NCBI RefSeq assembly: GCF_015668515.1
Contig: NZ_JADPFO010000002.1
Location: forward strand, 128,992-192,991
Direction: 5' to 3'
Origin: Paraclostridium tenue
Lineage (GTDB): Bacteria; Bacillota; Clostridia; Peptostreptococcales; Peptostreptococcaceae
DNA length: 64,000 nt
Both the position numbers and the translations under genes were made by a program. The notes under the pieces are model-generated. The model had not been told where the DNA came from. It searched no databases and saw only the letters and a program-made list of their open reading frames with translations. Numbering within the stretch: the stretch's first letter is position 1; each line of letters begins with the position of its first letter. Below are positions 16,978 to 27,187 of the stretch, piece by piece.

Positions 16978-17982
16978 ATGAAAATTGTAATTGATGGAAT
17001 GGGCGGAGATAACGCACCAAAGTCTAATGTAGAAGGTGTAGTTAGCGCTATAAAAGAGTACGGTATAGATGTAATAATTACTGGAGATAAAAATATTTTA
17101 GAAGATGAATTTTCAAAATACGAATTTGATAGAGATAAGTTAGAAATAGTGCATACTACTGAAATTATAGAAAACGAAGATAAACCAGTAAAAGCAATAA
17201 GATCTAAAAAAGATTCATCTATGGTTGTTGCTTTGAAAATGGTCAAAGAAAATAAAGCTGATGCAATAGTGTCTGCAGGTAATACAGGAGCATTATTAGC
17301 AGGAGGACTATTTGTAGTAGGAAGAATAAAAGGAATAGACAGACCTTGTTTATGCCCAGCAATACCAAATGTAAAAGGAGGAATGACTCTTATTGCAGAT
17401 GGAGGAGCAAATGCAGACTGTAAGCCGATTAATTTAGTTGAATTTGCAGGTATGAGTAATATATACGCTAAAAAGGTACTAGGACTTCAAAATCCAAGAG
17501 TTGCCCTAGCCAATGTTGGAACTGAAGAGGGTAAAGGAAATGATTTAGTAAAAAAATCATATGAAGAACTTAAGAAGTTAGATTTAAACTTTATCGGAAA
17601 TATAGAAGCTAGAGAACTTATAAATTCATATACAGATATAGTTGTATGTGATGGATTTACTGGAAATATCTTATTAAAATCAGCAGAAGGAATTGCGATG
17701 TCTATACTAGGACTTCTAAAAGAAACATTTTTAGCAAGTACTAAAGGTAAATTAGGAGCCCTTCTTTTAAAAGATGACTTGAGAAAATTAAAAACTATGA
17801 TGGACTACTCAGAATATGGAGGAGCACCTCTTTTAGGAGTTAATGGAGGAGTTATAAAGGCACATGGAAGTTCTGATGCAAAAGCTATAAAAAATGCTAT
17901 AAATCAAGCTATTAAGTTTTCTAAAGGAAATGTAGTTGAAGATATAAAAGAATTTATAAAGACTATTGAAGAAGAAGATTAA
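16978..17982 (+). CDS. plsX: phosphate acyltransferase PlsX
   Basis: Makes acyl phosphate from acyl-ACP for phospholipid synthesis. It starts [14 protein letters not shown], the family hallmark, and contains [15 protein letters not shown] and [12 protein letters not shown]. Length of 334 residues is typical. Its place directly after fapR is conserved in Firmicutes. Confidence 0.97.
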   Translation: MKIVIDGMGGDNAPKSNVEGVVSAIKEYGIDVIITGDKNILEDEFSKYEFDRDKLEIVHTTEIIENEDKPVKAIRSKKDSSMVVALKMVKENKADAIVSAGNTGALLAGGLFVVGRIKGIDRPCLCPAIPNVKGGMTLIADGGANADCKPINLVEFAGMSNIYAKKVLGLQNPRVALANVGTEEGKGNDLVKKSYEELKKLDLNFIGNIEARELINSYTDIVVCDGFTGNILLKSAEGIAMSILGLLKETFLASTKGKLGALLLKDDLRKLKTMMDYSEYGGAPLLGVNGGVIKAHGSSDAKAIKNAINQAIKFSKGNVVEDIKEFIKTIEEED

Positions 17983-18017
17983 GATAAATAGAAATAATCC
18001 AACTTGGAGGTTAATTT

Positions 18018-19004
18018 ATGAATACAAAGGCTGGTATATTAGGAGTTGGAAGTTATTTACCTGAAAAAATAATTTCAAACTTTGACCTTGAAAAGATAAT
18101 GGATACATCAGATGAATGGATAAGAACTAGAACAGGTATAAAAGAAAGAAGAGTTGCAGATGTAAATGAGGCAACTTCAGACCTTGCAACAAAAGCAGCT
18201 TTAAATGCTATAAAAGATGCAAATTTAACTCCTGAAGATATAGACTTAATAATTGTAGCTACAATAACTCCAGATATGATATTTCCTTCTACAGCATGTT
18301 TAGTTCAAGCTAATATAAAAGCAACAAAAGCAGCATGCTTTGATTTAGAAGCAGCATGTTCGGGATTTATATATGGTATGACAGTAGCTAAACAATTTAT
18401 AGAAACTAATACATATAAACATGTCTTAGTTATAGGAGCAGAAGCTTTATCTAGAATATTAGATTATGAAGATAGGTCTACAGCAATACTTTTTGGAGAC
18501 GGAGCAGGTGCTGTGGTTATGGGATCTGTAAATGGAGGTGGAGTATTATCTACTAATTTAGGTTCTGATGGAAATGGAAAAGATTATCTTAATATACCAG
18601 CTGGAGGTTCAAAAAATCCAGCCAGTGAAGAAACTTTAAAAAATAGGTTGCATTATGTCAAGATGGCAGGAAATGATGTGTTTAAGTTTGCGGTTAGAAT
18701 AATGCAAGATGCATCAATTAAGTGTGTTGAAAGTGCAAACCTTGATATACAAGATATAGATTACCTTATACCACACCAAGCTAATATAAGAATAATAGAA
18801 GCTTCAGCAAAAAGACTTAAATTAAATATGGATAAAGTTTATGTTAATTTAGATAGATATGGAAATATGTCGGCAGCATCAATTCCAGTAGCATTAGATG
18901 AAGCTTATAGAGAAGGTAAAATAAAAAAAGGCGATAATATAGTGTTAGTAGGATTTGGAGGCGGTCTAACTTGGGGAGCTTCTGTAGTTAGATGGAGTAT
19001 ATAA
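18018..19004 (+). CDS. fabH: beta-ketoacyl-ACP synthase III
   Basis: Condenses acyl-CoA with malonyl-ACP to start fatty acid synthesis. The catalytic triad is visible: Cys114 in LEAACSGFIYG, His253 in PHQANIRI, and Asn283 in YGNMSAASIP. The glycine-rich C-terminal GFGGGLTWGA is present. 328 residues. AACTTGGAGG precedes the ATG, 35 bases after plsX. Confidence 0.97.
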   Translation: MNTKAGILGVGSYLPEKIISNFDLEKIMDTSDEWIRTRTGIKERRVADVNEATSDLATKAALNAIKDANLTPEDIDLIIVATITPDMIFPSTACLVQANIKATKAACFDLEAACSGFIYGMTVAKQFIETNTYKHVLVIGAEALSRILDYEDRSTAILFGDGAGAVVMGSVNGGGVLSTNLGSDGNGKDYLNIPAGGSKNPASEETLKNRLHYVKMAGNDVFKFAVRIMQDASIKCVESANLDIQDIDYLIPHQANIRIIEASAKRLKLNMDKVYVNLDRYGNMSAASIPVALDEAYREGKIKKGDNIVLVGFGGGLTWGASVVRWSI

Positions 19005-19014
19005 GGAGGAAACA

Positions 19015-19965
19015 ATGAATAAATTATGTGAGATTTTAAATATAAAGTATCCAATAATTCAAGGTGGAATGGCTTGGGTAGCAACTGCAGAGTTGGCAGC
19101 TGGAGTTTCAAATGCAGGTGGATTAGGAATCATAGCTGCAGGAAATGCTCCGAAGGATATTGTAAAAAAACAAATAATAAAATGTAGAGAGTTAACAGAT
19201 AAACCATTCGGAGTTAACGTAATGTTACTTTCTCCGTTTGTAGATGAAATAATTGATTTAGTAATAGAAGAGAAAATAGAAGTTATAACAACAGGAGCTG
19301 GCAATCCTGCAAAATACATGGATAGATTAAAAGAAGTAAATATTAAAGTTATACCTGTAGTACCAACAATAGCATTAGCAAAGAGAATGGAAAAGTATGG
19401 AGCAGATGCTATTATAGTTGAAGGTACAGAAGCAGGAGGTCACATAGGAGAATTAACAACTATGGTCTTAACTCCTCAAGTTGCAGATAACGTTAACATA
19501 CCTGTTATTGCAGCTGGAGGAATAGCTAATGGTAAAGGACTAGCAGCAGCATTGTGTTTAGGAGCTAGTGGAGTTCAGGTAGGAACTAGATTTATATGTA
19601 GTGATGAATGTATAGTTCATGAAAATTATAAAAAATTTATTTTAAAATCTAAGGATAGGGATGCAATAGTAACTGGGAGAAGTACTGGTCATCCAGTAAG
19701 AACATTAAAAAATAAGTTAGCTAAAGATATATTAAATATGGAAAAAGAAGGGGCTGATATTTTAGAAATAGATAAAAAAGGAGTAGGGTCATTAAAAGCT
19801 GCAGCTATAGATGGTGATTTAGATTATGGGTCTTTTATGGCAGGTCAGATAGCATCATATATAAATGATATAAAACCTTGTAAACAAATAATTGAAGATA
19901 TGATAAAAGATGCTAAATCTGTAATATCTAATATAAATATAGACTTGGAGGTATCACATGGGTAA
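19015..19965 (+). CDS. fabK: FMN-dependent enoyl-ACP reductase II
   Basis: Reduces enoyl-ACP in the last step of each elongation cycle, using an FMN TIM barrel of the nitronate monooxygenase-like family. Motifs are GGMAWVA, SNAGGLGIIAAG, GTEAGGHIG, AAGGIANG and GVQVGTRF. It replaces the triclosan-sensitive FabI; FabK enzymes are known to be triclosan-insensitive. The 3' end overlaps fabD by eight bases, indicating coupled translation. Confidence 0.95.
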   Translation: MNKLCEILNIKYPIIQGGMAWVATAELAAGVSNAGGLGIIAAGNAPKDIVKKQIIKCRELTDKPFGVNVMLLSPFVDEIIDLVIEEKIEVITTGAGNPAKYMDRLKEVNIKVIPVVPTIALAKRMEKYGADAIIVEGTEAGGHIGELTTMVLTPQVADNVNIPVIAAGGIANGKGLAAALCLGASGVQVGTRFICSDECIVHENYKKFILKSKDRDAIVTGRSTGHPVRTLKNKLAKDILNMEKEGADILEIDKKGVGSLKAAAIDGDLDYGSFMAGQIASYINDIKPCKQIIEDMIKDAKSVISNINIDLEVSHG

Positions 19966-20908
19966 AATTGCATTAGTTTTTCCAGGGCAAGGTGCTCAAT
20001 ATGTAGGAATGGCAAATGACATATACAATAGTGATGATATAGCGAGAAAAGTAATTGATGAGGCACAAGACTCAATAGGTATACAATTAAAGAAAATAAT
20101 GTTTGAAGGTAGTGATGAAGAGTTATCTAAAACAGAAAATACTCAGCCTGCTATAGTAACACATAGTATAGCATTATTTGAAAGTCTAAAGAAGAAAATC
20201 GACTTAAAATATGATGCATGCTTAGGACTTTCTTTAGGTGAATATAGTGCATTAGTAGCTGCAGATGCAATGGATTTTAAAGATGCTGTATCCATAGTAA
20301 AAAAAAGGGGAAAGTATATGCAAGAAAGTGTGCCTATAGGAAAAGGAAGCATGGCAGCTATATTAGGGTTAGATAGAGATAAAGTAAATAAGGTTATAAA
20401 TGAAATAAATAACGGAGTAATAGAAGTTGCAAATTACAACTCACCAGGTCAAATTGTCATATCTGGAGAAATTGATACAGTTAAAGATAGTATTAATTTA
20501 TTTAAAGAAAATGGAGCTAAAAAAGCAGTTTTATTAAATGTAAGTGCACCATTTCACTCATCAATGTTAAGGCCAGCAGGATATAAACTTAAAAAAGAGC
20601 TAGATGATATTAATTTAAGGAAATGTAAGGTTTCTGTAGTTTCGAATGTAAATGCAGATTACTATACAGAAAATTATAAAGAGTTATTAGTTAATCAGGT
20701 TAGCTCATCGGTTTTATGGGAAGATTCAATAGAAAAATTAATAGATGAAGGATTCGACACATTCATAGAAATAGGTCCAGGAAAAACATTAAAGGGATTT
20801 ATAAAGAAAATATCTAGTAAGAAAAAGATTAATGTAAACGTTTACAATATAGAGGGTTCAGAATCTATGAGTATATTTATAGAATCTTACAAAAGAGGTG
20901 AAATATAA
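19958..20908 (+). CDS. fabD: malonyl-CoA:ACP transacylase
   Basis: Loads malonyl groups onto ACP. N-terminal FPGQGAQYVGM, nucleophile Ser92 in GLSLGEYSAL, and the catalytic His in SAPFHSSM about residue 199. 316 residues. The start overlaps the end of fabK, and its stop shares a base with the fabG start (TAATG), so fabK-fabD-fabG are tightly coupled. Confidence 0.96.
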   Translation: MGKIALVFPGQGAQYVGMANDIYNSDDIARKVIDEAQDSIGIQLKKIMFEGSDEELSKTENTQPAIVTHSIALFESLKKKIDLKYDACLGLSLGEYSALVAADAMDFKDAVSIVKKRGKYMQESVPIGKGSMAAILGLDRDKVNKVINEINNGVIEVANYNSPGQIVISGEIDTVKDSINLFKENGAKKAVLLNVSAPFHSSMLRPAGYKLKKELDDINLRKCKVSVVSNVNADYYTENYKELLVNQVSSSVLWEDSIEKLIDEGFDTFIEIGPGKTLKGFIKKISSKKKINVNVYNIEGSESMSIFIESYKRGEI

Positions 20909-21657
20909 TGATTAACTTAGATGGTAAAGTTTGTTTGATAACTGGAGGTTCAAGAGGTATAGGTAAAGCTATAGTTAAAAAACTAGCATTACATAAAGCA
21001 AATATAATAATTAACTATACATCAAATGAAAACCATGCCCTAAAAATTAAAGAAGAAATAGAAGAATATGGTGTTAAATGTGTACTTATTAAATGTGATG
21101 TATCTAAAAGTAGTGATGTTGAAAATATGATTGAAACTGCAATTAATGAGTTTGGTAAAATTGATATATTAGTAAACAATGCAGGTGTAACTAAAGATGG
21201 ACTTTTAATAAGAATGAAAGAGGAAGACTTTGATAAAGTTATAGATATAAATTTAAAAGGAGTTTTCAATTGTACTAAATCAGTATCTAAGTACATGATG
21301 AAAAAAAGGTATGGGAAGATAATAAACATATCATCTGTGGTAGGAATTATTGGAAATATAGGTCAAGTTAATTATTGTGCATCTAAAGCTGGGGTTATAG
21401 GGCTTACAAAATCAAGTGCAAGAGAACTTGCTTCAAGAAATATAAATGTAAATGCAATAGCTCCAGGATTTATAGATACAGATATGACTAGTGTTTTAAA
21501 TGAAAATTTAAAAGAACAAATGCTAAAAAATATTCCACAAAATAGATTTGGAGAACCTGAAGATGTAGCTAATTTAGTTTTATTTTTAGCTAGTGATATG
21601 GCAAGTTATATAACAGGTCAGGTTATAAATGTAGATGGTGGAATGGTAATGCAATAA
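20908..21657 (+). CDS. fabG: 3-oxoacyl-ACP reductase
   Basis: NADPH-dependent short-chain dehydrogenase for the first reduction in the fatty-acid cycle. Rossmann motif TGGSRGIGKAI near residue 12, NNAGVT at 90-95, and the active site Asn115, Ser143, Tyr156 and Lys160. 249 residues. It overlaps fabD by one base. Confidence 0.97.
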   Translation: MINLDGKVCLITGGSRGIGKAIVKKLALHKANIIINYTSNENHALKIKEEIEEYGVKCVLIKCDVSKSSDVENMIETAINEFGKIDILVNNAGVTKDGLLIRMKEEDFDKVIDINLKGVFNCTKSVSKYMMKKRYGKIINISSVVGIIGNIGQVNYCASKAGVIGLTKSSARELASRNINVNAIAPGFIDTDMTSVLNENLKEQMLKNIPQNRFGEPEDVANLVLFLASDMASYITGQVINVDGGMVMQ

Positions 21658-21703
21658 ATATTTTAAAAATATAAAAAAATAAAAAATTTAGGAGGATTTA
21701 ATT

Positions 21704-21928
21704 ATGTTTGAAAAAGTTGTAGAAATAATAAAGGACCAATTAGGGATAGATGATAAAGAGATAACTATGGAGACTTCACTAATGAAAGATTTAGAAGCAG
21801 ACTCATTAGATGCAGTTGAAATAATGATGGCACTTGAAGATGAATTTTCAATAGAAATCCCAGATACAGAAGCAGAAAAATTTGTATGTATAGGAGATAT
21901 AGTAAGATACATAGAAGCTAACAAATAG
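21704..21928 (+). CDS. acpP: acyl carrier protein
   Basis: 74-residue acidic four-helix protein carrying fatty-acyl chains. The phosphopantetheine attachment site is Ser34 in [15 protein letters not shown] precedes the ATG. It sits between fabG and fabF in the operon. Confidence 0.97.
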   Translation: MFEKVVEIIKDQLGIDDKEITMETSLMKDLEADSLDAVEIMMALEDEFSIEIPDTEAEKFVCIGDIVRYIEANK

Positions 21929-21941
21929 TGGAGGTTACGTT

Positions 21942-23180
21942 ATGAGAAAGAGAGTTGTTATAACAGGCTTAGGATGTGTGACTCCAGTTGGTACAGGTAA
22001 AGATAAATTTTGGGAAAACATAAAAAATGGTATTTGTGGCATAGATAAAATAACAAGATTTGATTCATCTTCATTTCAAACTCAAATAGCTGGAGAAGTT
22101 AAAGATTTTAATCCAGAAGATTATATGAATAAAAAAGAATCAAAGAGAATGGATAGATTTACTCATTTTGCTATAGCATCTGCATCTTTGGCAGTGAAAG
22201 ATGCAAATCTTGATATGGATTTGTTAAATAAAGAAAAAGTAGGTGTTATAATAGGATCTGGTATAGGTGGAGTTGAGACTATAGAAGAACAACACAAAAT
22301 ACTATTAGAAAAAGGGAATAAAAGGGTTAGTCCATTCTTTGTTCCTATGATGATATCTAATATGGCTGCAGGTCAAGTATCTATTATGTTAGGAGCAAAA
22401 GGACCAAATACTAATGTATCAACAGCCTGCGCATCTGGCTCACACGCTATAGGAGATGCATTTAAAATAGTACAACGAGGAGATGCAACTATTATGGTTG
22501 CAGGAGGTAGTGAAGCTGGAATTACTCCACTTTCATTTGCAGGTTTTTGTAACATGAAAGCAATGTCTACCAGAAATGATAGTCCTGAAACTGCATCTAG
22601 ACCATTTGACAAAGACAGAGATGGATTTGTAATGGGAGAAGGATCAGGAATAGTTATATTAGAAGAATTAGAACATGCTTTAAAAAGAGGCGCTAAAATC
22701 TATGCTGAAGTAGTTGGATACGGCTTAACAGCAGATGCACACCATATGACAACTCCAGCAGAAAATGGTGAAGGTGCATCTAGAGCAATAAATATGGCAA
22801 TAAAGGATGGAAATATACCTCTTAGTGAAGTGGACTATATAAATGCACATGGAACATCTACTTATTATAATGACAAGTTTGAGACTATGGCTATAAAAGA
22901 TGTATTTAAAGAACATTCCTATGACTTATGTGTATCATCTACAAAATCTATGACGGGGCACTTGCTAGGAGCTGCAGGAGCGATAGAAGCTATTGTATGT
23001 GCAATGTCTATATATGATGGATATGTTCCACCTACTATAAATGTAGAAAATGTAGATGAAGAATTAGATTTAGATTATGTTATAAATAAAGGGAGGGAAA
23101 AAAATGTTAGGTATGCTTTATCAAATTCATTAGGATTTGGAGGACATAATGCAACGCTAGCATTTAAAAAATACGATTAA
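21942..23180 (+). CDS. fabF: beta-ketoacyl-ACP synthase II
   Basis: Elongating condensing enzyme. Cys163 in [10 protein letters not shown] is the nucleophile, with the two catalytic His residues in [11 protein letters not shown] (about 303) and [11 protein letters not shown] (about 340). 412 residues. It is the last gene of the operon; fabZ and acetyl-CoA carboxylase genes are not in this cluster and must be elsewhere. Confidence 0.97.
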   Translation: MRKRVVITGLGCVTPVGTGKDKFWENIKNGICGIDKITRFDSSSFQTQIAGEVKDFNPEDYMNKKESKRMDRFTHFAIASASLAVKDANLDMDLLNKEKVGVIIGSGIGGVETIEEQHKILLEKGNKRVSPFFVPMMISNMAAGQVSIMLGAKGPNTNVSTACASGSHAIGDAFKIVQRGDATIMVAGGSEAGITPLSFAGFCNMKAMSTRNDSPETASRPFDKDRDGFVMGEGSGIVILEELEHALKRGAKIYAEVVGYGLTADAHHMTTPAENGEGASRAINMAIKDGNIPLSEVDYINAHGTSTYYNDKFETMAIKDVFKEHSYDLCVSSTKSMTGHLLGAAGAIEAIVCAMSIYDGYVPPTINVENVDEELDLDYVINKGREKNVRYALSNSLGFGGHNATLAFKKYD

Positions 23181-23181
23181 T

Positions 23182-23219
23182 AAAAAACCTTAGCTAATAA
23201 AAGTTAGCTAAGGTTTTTT
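23182..23219 (+). terminator. intrinsic terminator after fabF
   Basis: Stem AAAAAACCTTAGCTAA / TTAGCTAAGGTTTTTT with a six-base loop. It ends the fatty-acid operon before the sporulation operon. Confidence 0.9.
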
Positions 23220-23275
23220 AGTTTTAATAAATAAATTAAGATAAATATTTTTATAAATAAATTTTAAACATTTTG

Positions 23276-23304
23276 GCATATATATCTTTGGGTGAAAATA
23301 TAAT
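23276..23304 (+). promoter_or_regulatory. sigma-E-like promoter of the spoIIIA operon
   Basis: GCATATA at 23276-23282, a 14-base spacer, and AATATAAT at 23297-23304 resemble the sigma-E consensus. The predicted start lies just before the AAAGGAGGA site of spoIIIAA. The spoIIIA operon is sigma-E-dependent in B. subtilis and C. difficile. Confidence 0.5.
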
Positions 23305-23330
23305 TATATAAACAAAGGAGGACAAGGATT

Positions 23331-24299
23331 ATGAAAAAACTTTCAGATGAAATTTTAAATTCAGTATCACCTAGTTTAAGAGAAAAGATAGTTAATATAC
23401 AAGATAATGATATAAATATAGAAGAAATAAGGCTTAGAGTACAAAAGCCACTAATAGTAAATTCCAATAGTAAAGATTATTTTTACAATAAATCAATTAA
23501 TAATTTAGATACTAGAAACTTAAATCCATATATAGTTACAAAGGAAGATATAGAACAAACTTTTCAACTTATGTGTAAATATTCAATACATTCTTTTATC
23601 GATGATATAAAAAAAGGATTTATAACTTTAAAGGGAGGTCATAGAGTTGGAATAGTAGGAAAAGTAATTATAGAAGATGGTAATGTAAAAAATATTAAGC
23701 ATATATCATCTTTAAATATAAGGGTTTCTAGAGAAATAAAGAATTGTTCTGACAAAGTTTTAGGGCATATAATAAAAAATTTTAAAGAAGTAAACAATAC
23801 TTTGATAATATCACCTCCACAATGCGGTAAAACAACTTTACTTAGAGATATAGTTAGAAATTTAAGCAATGGAAATAAAGGTAGAGGATTTGAAGGAATA
23901 AAAGTAGCATTAATAGATGAAAGAAATGAGATATCGGGATCTTACTTAGGAGTTCCTCAAATGGATGTAGGAATAAGAACTGATGTTATTGAAACTTGTC
24001 CTAAAGATATAGGGATTATGATGCTTTTAAGAGCAATGTCACCAAACGTAATAGTTACAGATGAAATAGGTAGTGAAAAAGAAATAAAAGCTCTTTATAC
24101 AGCATTAAATGGAGGGGTTAGTTTAATAACAACTGTACATGGTGATTCTATAGAGGATATAAAAGAAAGAAATGAATTGAGTAAGTTGTTGGATAAAGAA
24201 CTATTTAAAAAAGTAATAATTTTATCTGCAAGAAATGGACCTGGAACTGTAGAAAAAGTATATGACCTAGAAGAGAAGAGGTGGTATTTTGCAAATTAA
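23331..24299 (+). CDS. spoIIIAA: SpoIIIAA, ATPase of the forespore feeding-tube complex
   Basis: 322-residue ATPase of the secretion-superfamily type that powers the SpoIIIA-SpoIIQ channel from the mother-cell side. The Walker A is SPPQCGKTTLL at about 161-171, slightly atypical in having Ser-Pro-Pro-Gln, followed by ALIDERNE and the Walker B-like VIVTDEIG. It heads a complete eight-gene operon. The start has AAAGGAGG ahead of it. Confidence 0.96.
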   Translation: MKKLSDEILNSVSPSLREKIVNIQDNDINIEEIRLRVQKPLIVNSNSKDYFYNKSINNLDTRNLNPYIVTKEDIEQTFQLMCKYSIHSFIDDIKKGFITLKGGHRVGIVGKVIIEDGNVKNIKHISSLNIRVSREIKNCSDKVLGHIIKNFKEVNNTLIISPPQCGKTTLLRDIVRNLSNGNKGRGFEGIKVALIDERNEISGSYLGVPQMDVGIRTDVIETCPKDIGIMMLLRAMSPNVIVTDEIGSEKEIKALYTALNGGVSLITTVHGDSIEDIKERNELSKLLDKELFKKVIILSARNGPGTVEKVYDLEEKRWYFAN

Positions 24300-24810
24300 A
24301 ATAGTTATGATTGGAATATTAGTAGCTTGTAGTTATTTGATAGGTGAATACATATATAAAGCATATGTAAAAAGACATAAGCAAATAAGTGAACTTATAA
24401 GGATTTTAGAAGTAATGAGAATGGACTTATCATTTGGATTATACACATTAGAAGAAATATTTTTTAGAGTAGGAGAAAATAAAGAATTTACAACTAGTAA
24501 ATTTTTTAAAGATATGAGCGAAGATTTAAAAAATGAAAATAATATCACATTAGACAAGATGCTAGAAAATAATTTTTGTTATATGGAAAAAGAAACGTAT
24601 CTTCAAGAAAAAGAGTTAGATGAATTAAAAAAACTAATATTGTCACTTGGAAGAGGAGATATATATTCTCAAGAAAGAATGATTGATTTATCTATTGAAA
24701 ACCTTAAAAAGTTAACGTCAGAAAGCAAAGAAGACATAAATAAAAAAGGAGTAGTGTATAAAAAATTATCAACTATAATTGGTCTAGTTATAGGAATTTT
24801 TCTAATTTAG
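24289..24810 (+). CDS. spoIIIAB: SpoIIIAB
   Basis: 173-residue membrane protein with an N-terminal hydrophobic helix (about 3-21) and a C-terminal one (about 157-173), flanking a helical domain. It resembles GspF-like partners of secretion ATPases. The TTG start at 24289 is supported by AGAGGTGG and overlaps the spoIIIAA stop. Confidence 0.92.
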   Translation: MQIKIVMIGILVACSYLIGEYIYKAYVKRHKQISELIRILEVMRMDLSFGLYTLEEIFFRVGENKEFTTSKFFKDMSEDLKNENNITLDKMLENNFCYMEKETYLQEKELDELKKLILSLGRGDIYSQERMIDLSIENLKKLTSESKEDINKKGVVYKKLSTIIGLVIGIFLI

Positions 24811-24820
24811 GAGGGGTAAT

Positions 24821-25018
24821 ATGGATATAACTTTGATATTTAAAGTAGCAGGTATTGGGTTGTTAATATCTGTACTTAATATGGTGCTTGAAAAAACAGA
24901 TAGAAAAGATTGGACTACTTTAACTACGCTTGCAGGAGTAATAATAGTCCTTACAATGGTTATAACAGAAATTAATGATTTATTTAATGCAGTAAGAACT
25001 ATGTTTCAATTGTATTAA
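24821..25018 (+). CDS. spoIIIAC: SpoIIIAC
   Basis: 65-residue protein with two membrane helices, a mother-cell membrane component of the SpoIIIA complex. The family segment GLLISVLNMVLEKTDRKDW is easily recognised. GGAGGGG precedes the ATG. Confidence 0.94.
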   Translation: MDITLIFKVAGIGLLISVLNMVLEKTDRKDWTTLTTLAGVIIVLTMVITEINDLFNAVRTMFQLY

Positions 25019-25030
25019 GGAGGAGATTTT

Positions 25031-25417
25031 TTGGATGTAATGAAATTAGTAGGTCTTGCTCTTATATCTACTATACTTTGTTTGATTATAAAAAAAGACA
25101 GACCAGAAATGGCAATGTTTATAGGTATATTAACAGGAATAATGATTTTATTATCAGTAACGTATAAGTTCAATTTTATAATTGAAAGTATAAATGAATT
25201 AGCTGATAAGGCAAATATACCTACTATGTATATATCTTTAATAATAAAGCTTATTGGGATAGCATATTTAATGGAATTTGCTATTCAAATATGCAAAGAT
25301 TGTGGGGAAGGAAATATTGCAACCAAACTTGAATTTGGAGGGAAAATTATAGTTATGACGATGTCATTCCCTATTTTGATATCTATTATAGATATGATTT
25401 TAAATATAATTCCATAG
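25031..25417 (+). CDS. spoIIIAD: SpoIIIAD
   Basis: 128-residue protein with three to four membrane helices; conserved CKDCGEGNIATKLEFGGK near the end. I chose the TTG at 25031 because AAGGAGGAG lies five bases before it; the next ATG (25040) is too far from that site. Paralogous in part to SpoIIIAC. Confidence 0.93.
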   Translation: MDVMKLVGLALISTILCLIIKKDRPEMAMFIGILTGIMILLSVTYKFNFIIESINELADKANIPTMYISLIIKLIGIAYLMEFAIQICKDCGEGNIATKLEFGGKIIVMTMSFPILISIIDMILNIIP

Positions 25418-25431
25418 GAGAATGATTACTT

Positions 25432-26595
25432 ATGAAAAAAATTTTGGCTAGTATAATAATTTGTATACTAATTGGAGTTACATTTGCCAATATATCATTT
25501 GCAAATGAAAAAGAAGCTAAAGAAAGTGTAGAATCATATATAAATGATCAGATAAGTAAAATAAATTTAGAAGATATACAAAAACATATAAAAGAAGAAA
25601 GTTTAATAGAAGATGTAGATATAAAGACTTTTATAAAAGACTTAATATCGGGCAAAAAGACAATGTTAGATTTAATTGATAAAGAAGGAATCAAGTTAGT
25701 TTTATTTGATGAACTTCAATCAAGTTTAAAAGTAGCTTCAATAATATTTGTTTTAGCACTTTTATCATCTATATTAAAAAGTTTAGACAATTCATTTTCA
25801 TCAGGATCAATAAGTCAAATCACAACATATATAGTGTTTATTGTCATGGTAACTTTAATGCTAATAGGATTTAAAGATGTTTTAAATATATGTAATACAA
25901 CTATTAATAGTATGATAAATTTAATGCAGATTGTAATGCCCATACTAATTACATTCTTAGTAGTTATGGGATTTCCAATGACATCTACAGTTATGACTCC
26001 TATATTTATGGGAGGTGTAACTTTTATAAATATTATATTTAAAAATTTTCTTTTTATATCTATAACTATAGGATTTTCAATTTTAGTTATAAATAACATA
26101 TCAAAAAGTATAAAATTAAAAAAACTATCATCTTTTATAAAGCAAATAAATTTAATAACTATAGGTGCAGTATTTACTATATACCTTGCTCTTGTTTCTA
26201 TGCAAGGTATGTATGTGAAAAGTTTGGATGGATTTGCAGTAAAAAGTACTAAATTTGCGATAGGAAACTTTATACCTGTTGTAGGGGGATTTGTATCAGA
26301 TTCATTTGATATAATTTTATCTTCATCTCAATTGATAAAAAATTTATTTGGAGGCGTAGGGTTAATTATATTAGTAGGAATATGCCTAATACCTATAATA
26401 AAGATAGTTTCTATAATTTTAGTTTATAAAACATCGGCTATGGTTGTAGAGCCAGTTGGAGAAGAGAGTATATCAAATTTTTTAAATGAAGTTTCTAATC
26501 TTATGGGGATAATGTTAGCATGTATAATCGCTATAACCATAATGTTTTTCGTTACAATTGCAATAGTAATATCTATTAGTGTTGTAGCTCAGTAA
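25432..26595 (+). CDS. spoIIIAE: SpoIIIAE
   Basis: 387-residue polytopic membrane protein with a cleavable signal peptide (about residues 1-24, ending SFA) and multiple membrane helices after an acidic extracytoplasmic region. It resembles permease-like channel subunits. It is the largest membrane component of the SpoIIIA complex. Confidence 0.95.
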   Translation: MKKILASIIICILIGVTFANISFANEKEAKESVESYINDQISKINLEDIQKHIKEESLIEDVDIKTFIKDLISGKKTMLDLIDKEGIKLVLFDELQSSLKVASIIFVLALLSSILKSLDNSFSSGSISQITTYIVFIVMVTLMLIGFKDVLNICNTTINSMINLMQIVMPILITFLVVMGFPMTSTVMTPIFMGGVTFINIIFKNFLFISITIGFSILVINNISKSIKLKKLSSFIKQINLITIGAVFTIYLALVSMQGMYVKSLDGFAVKSTKFAIGNFIPVVGGFVSDSFDIILSSSQLIKNLFGGVGLIILVGICLIPIIKIVSIILVYKTSAMVVEPVGEESISNFLNEVSNLMGIMLACIIAITIMFFVTIAIVISISVVAQ

Positions 26596-26607
26596 AAGGA
26601 GGGAAAA

Positions 26608-27171
26608 ATGTTAGAGAGTGTTAAAGCTTGGATAGTAAGTATTTTAATAGCTGCATTTATAGTTAATATAGTTAATATGGTTTTGCCTTCTTCTAAAATT
26701 AAATCATACATAAATTTAGTTTTAAATTTTATATTCATATTTATAGTTATAAGTCCTGTAATAGACTTTTTTTCAGAAAATATAAGTCTTGAAGATAGGT
26801 TATTAAAAACATATACAAAATATAATCAAGCTTATATAGAGAGTATGAATAATTTATCAAAAGACACAGGGGATAAAAGCATAAAATCAGGATATGAAGA
26901 TGGACTAAAGAGTGTATTAAAGCTTAAACTAGAGGGATCTGGATATGAATTAGAAGACATAGAGTTTGATGGATCGGATATAAGCAAAATAAAAGTAAAA
27001 GATAATAGTAATAAAAATGAAAAAAAAGACATACAATTTAACAAGAGTGAAAAGGACAAGCAAGTATTTAAAGAAAATTCAGATTATAATTTAGACGATA
27101 AAGATGAAAAAATAAAAAAAGATTTAGTTGAGATACTTGATATATCAATTGAAAGCATAGAAATTGATTAA
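26608..27171 (+). CDS. spoIIIAF: SpoIIIAF
   Basis: 187 residues: two N-terminal membrane helices (about 8-25 and 34-53) then a soluble, highly charged domain of the ring-building type described for SpoIIIAF. GGAGGG lies ahead of the ATG. Confidence 0.92.
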   Translation: MLESVKAWIVSILIAAFIVNIVNMVLPSSKIKSYINLVLNFIFIFIVISPVIDFFSENISLEDRLLKTYTKYNQAYIESMNNLSKDTGDKSIKSGYEDGLKSVLKLKLEGSGYELEDIEFDGSDISKIKVKDNSNKNEKKDIQFNKSEKDKQVFKENSDYNLDDKDEKIKKDLVEILDISIESIEID

Positions 27172-27187
27172 TAGGAGTTGAGTAAAG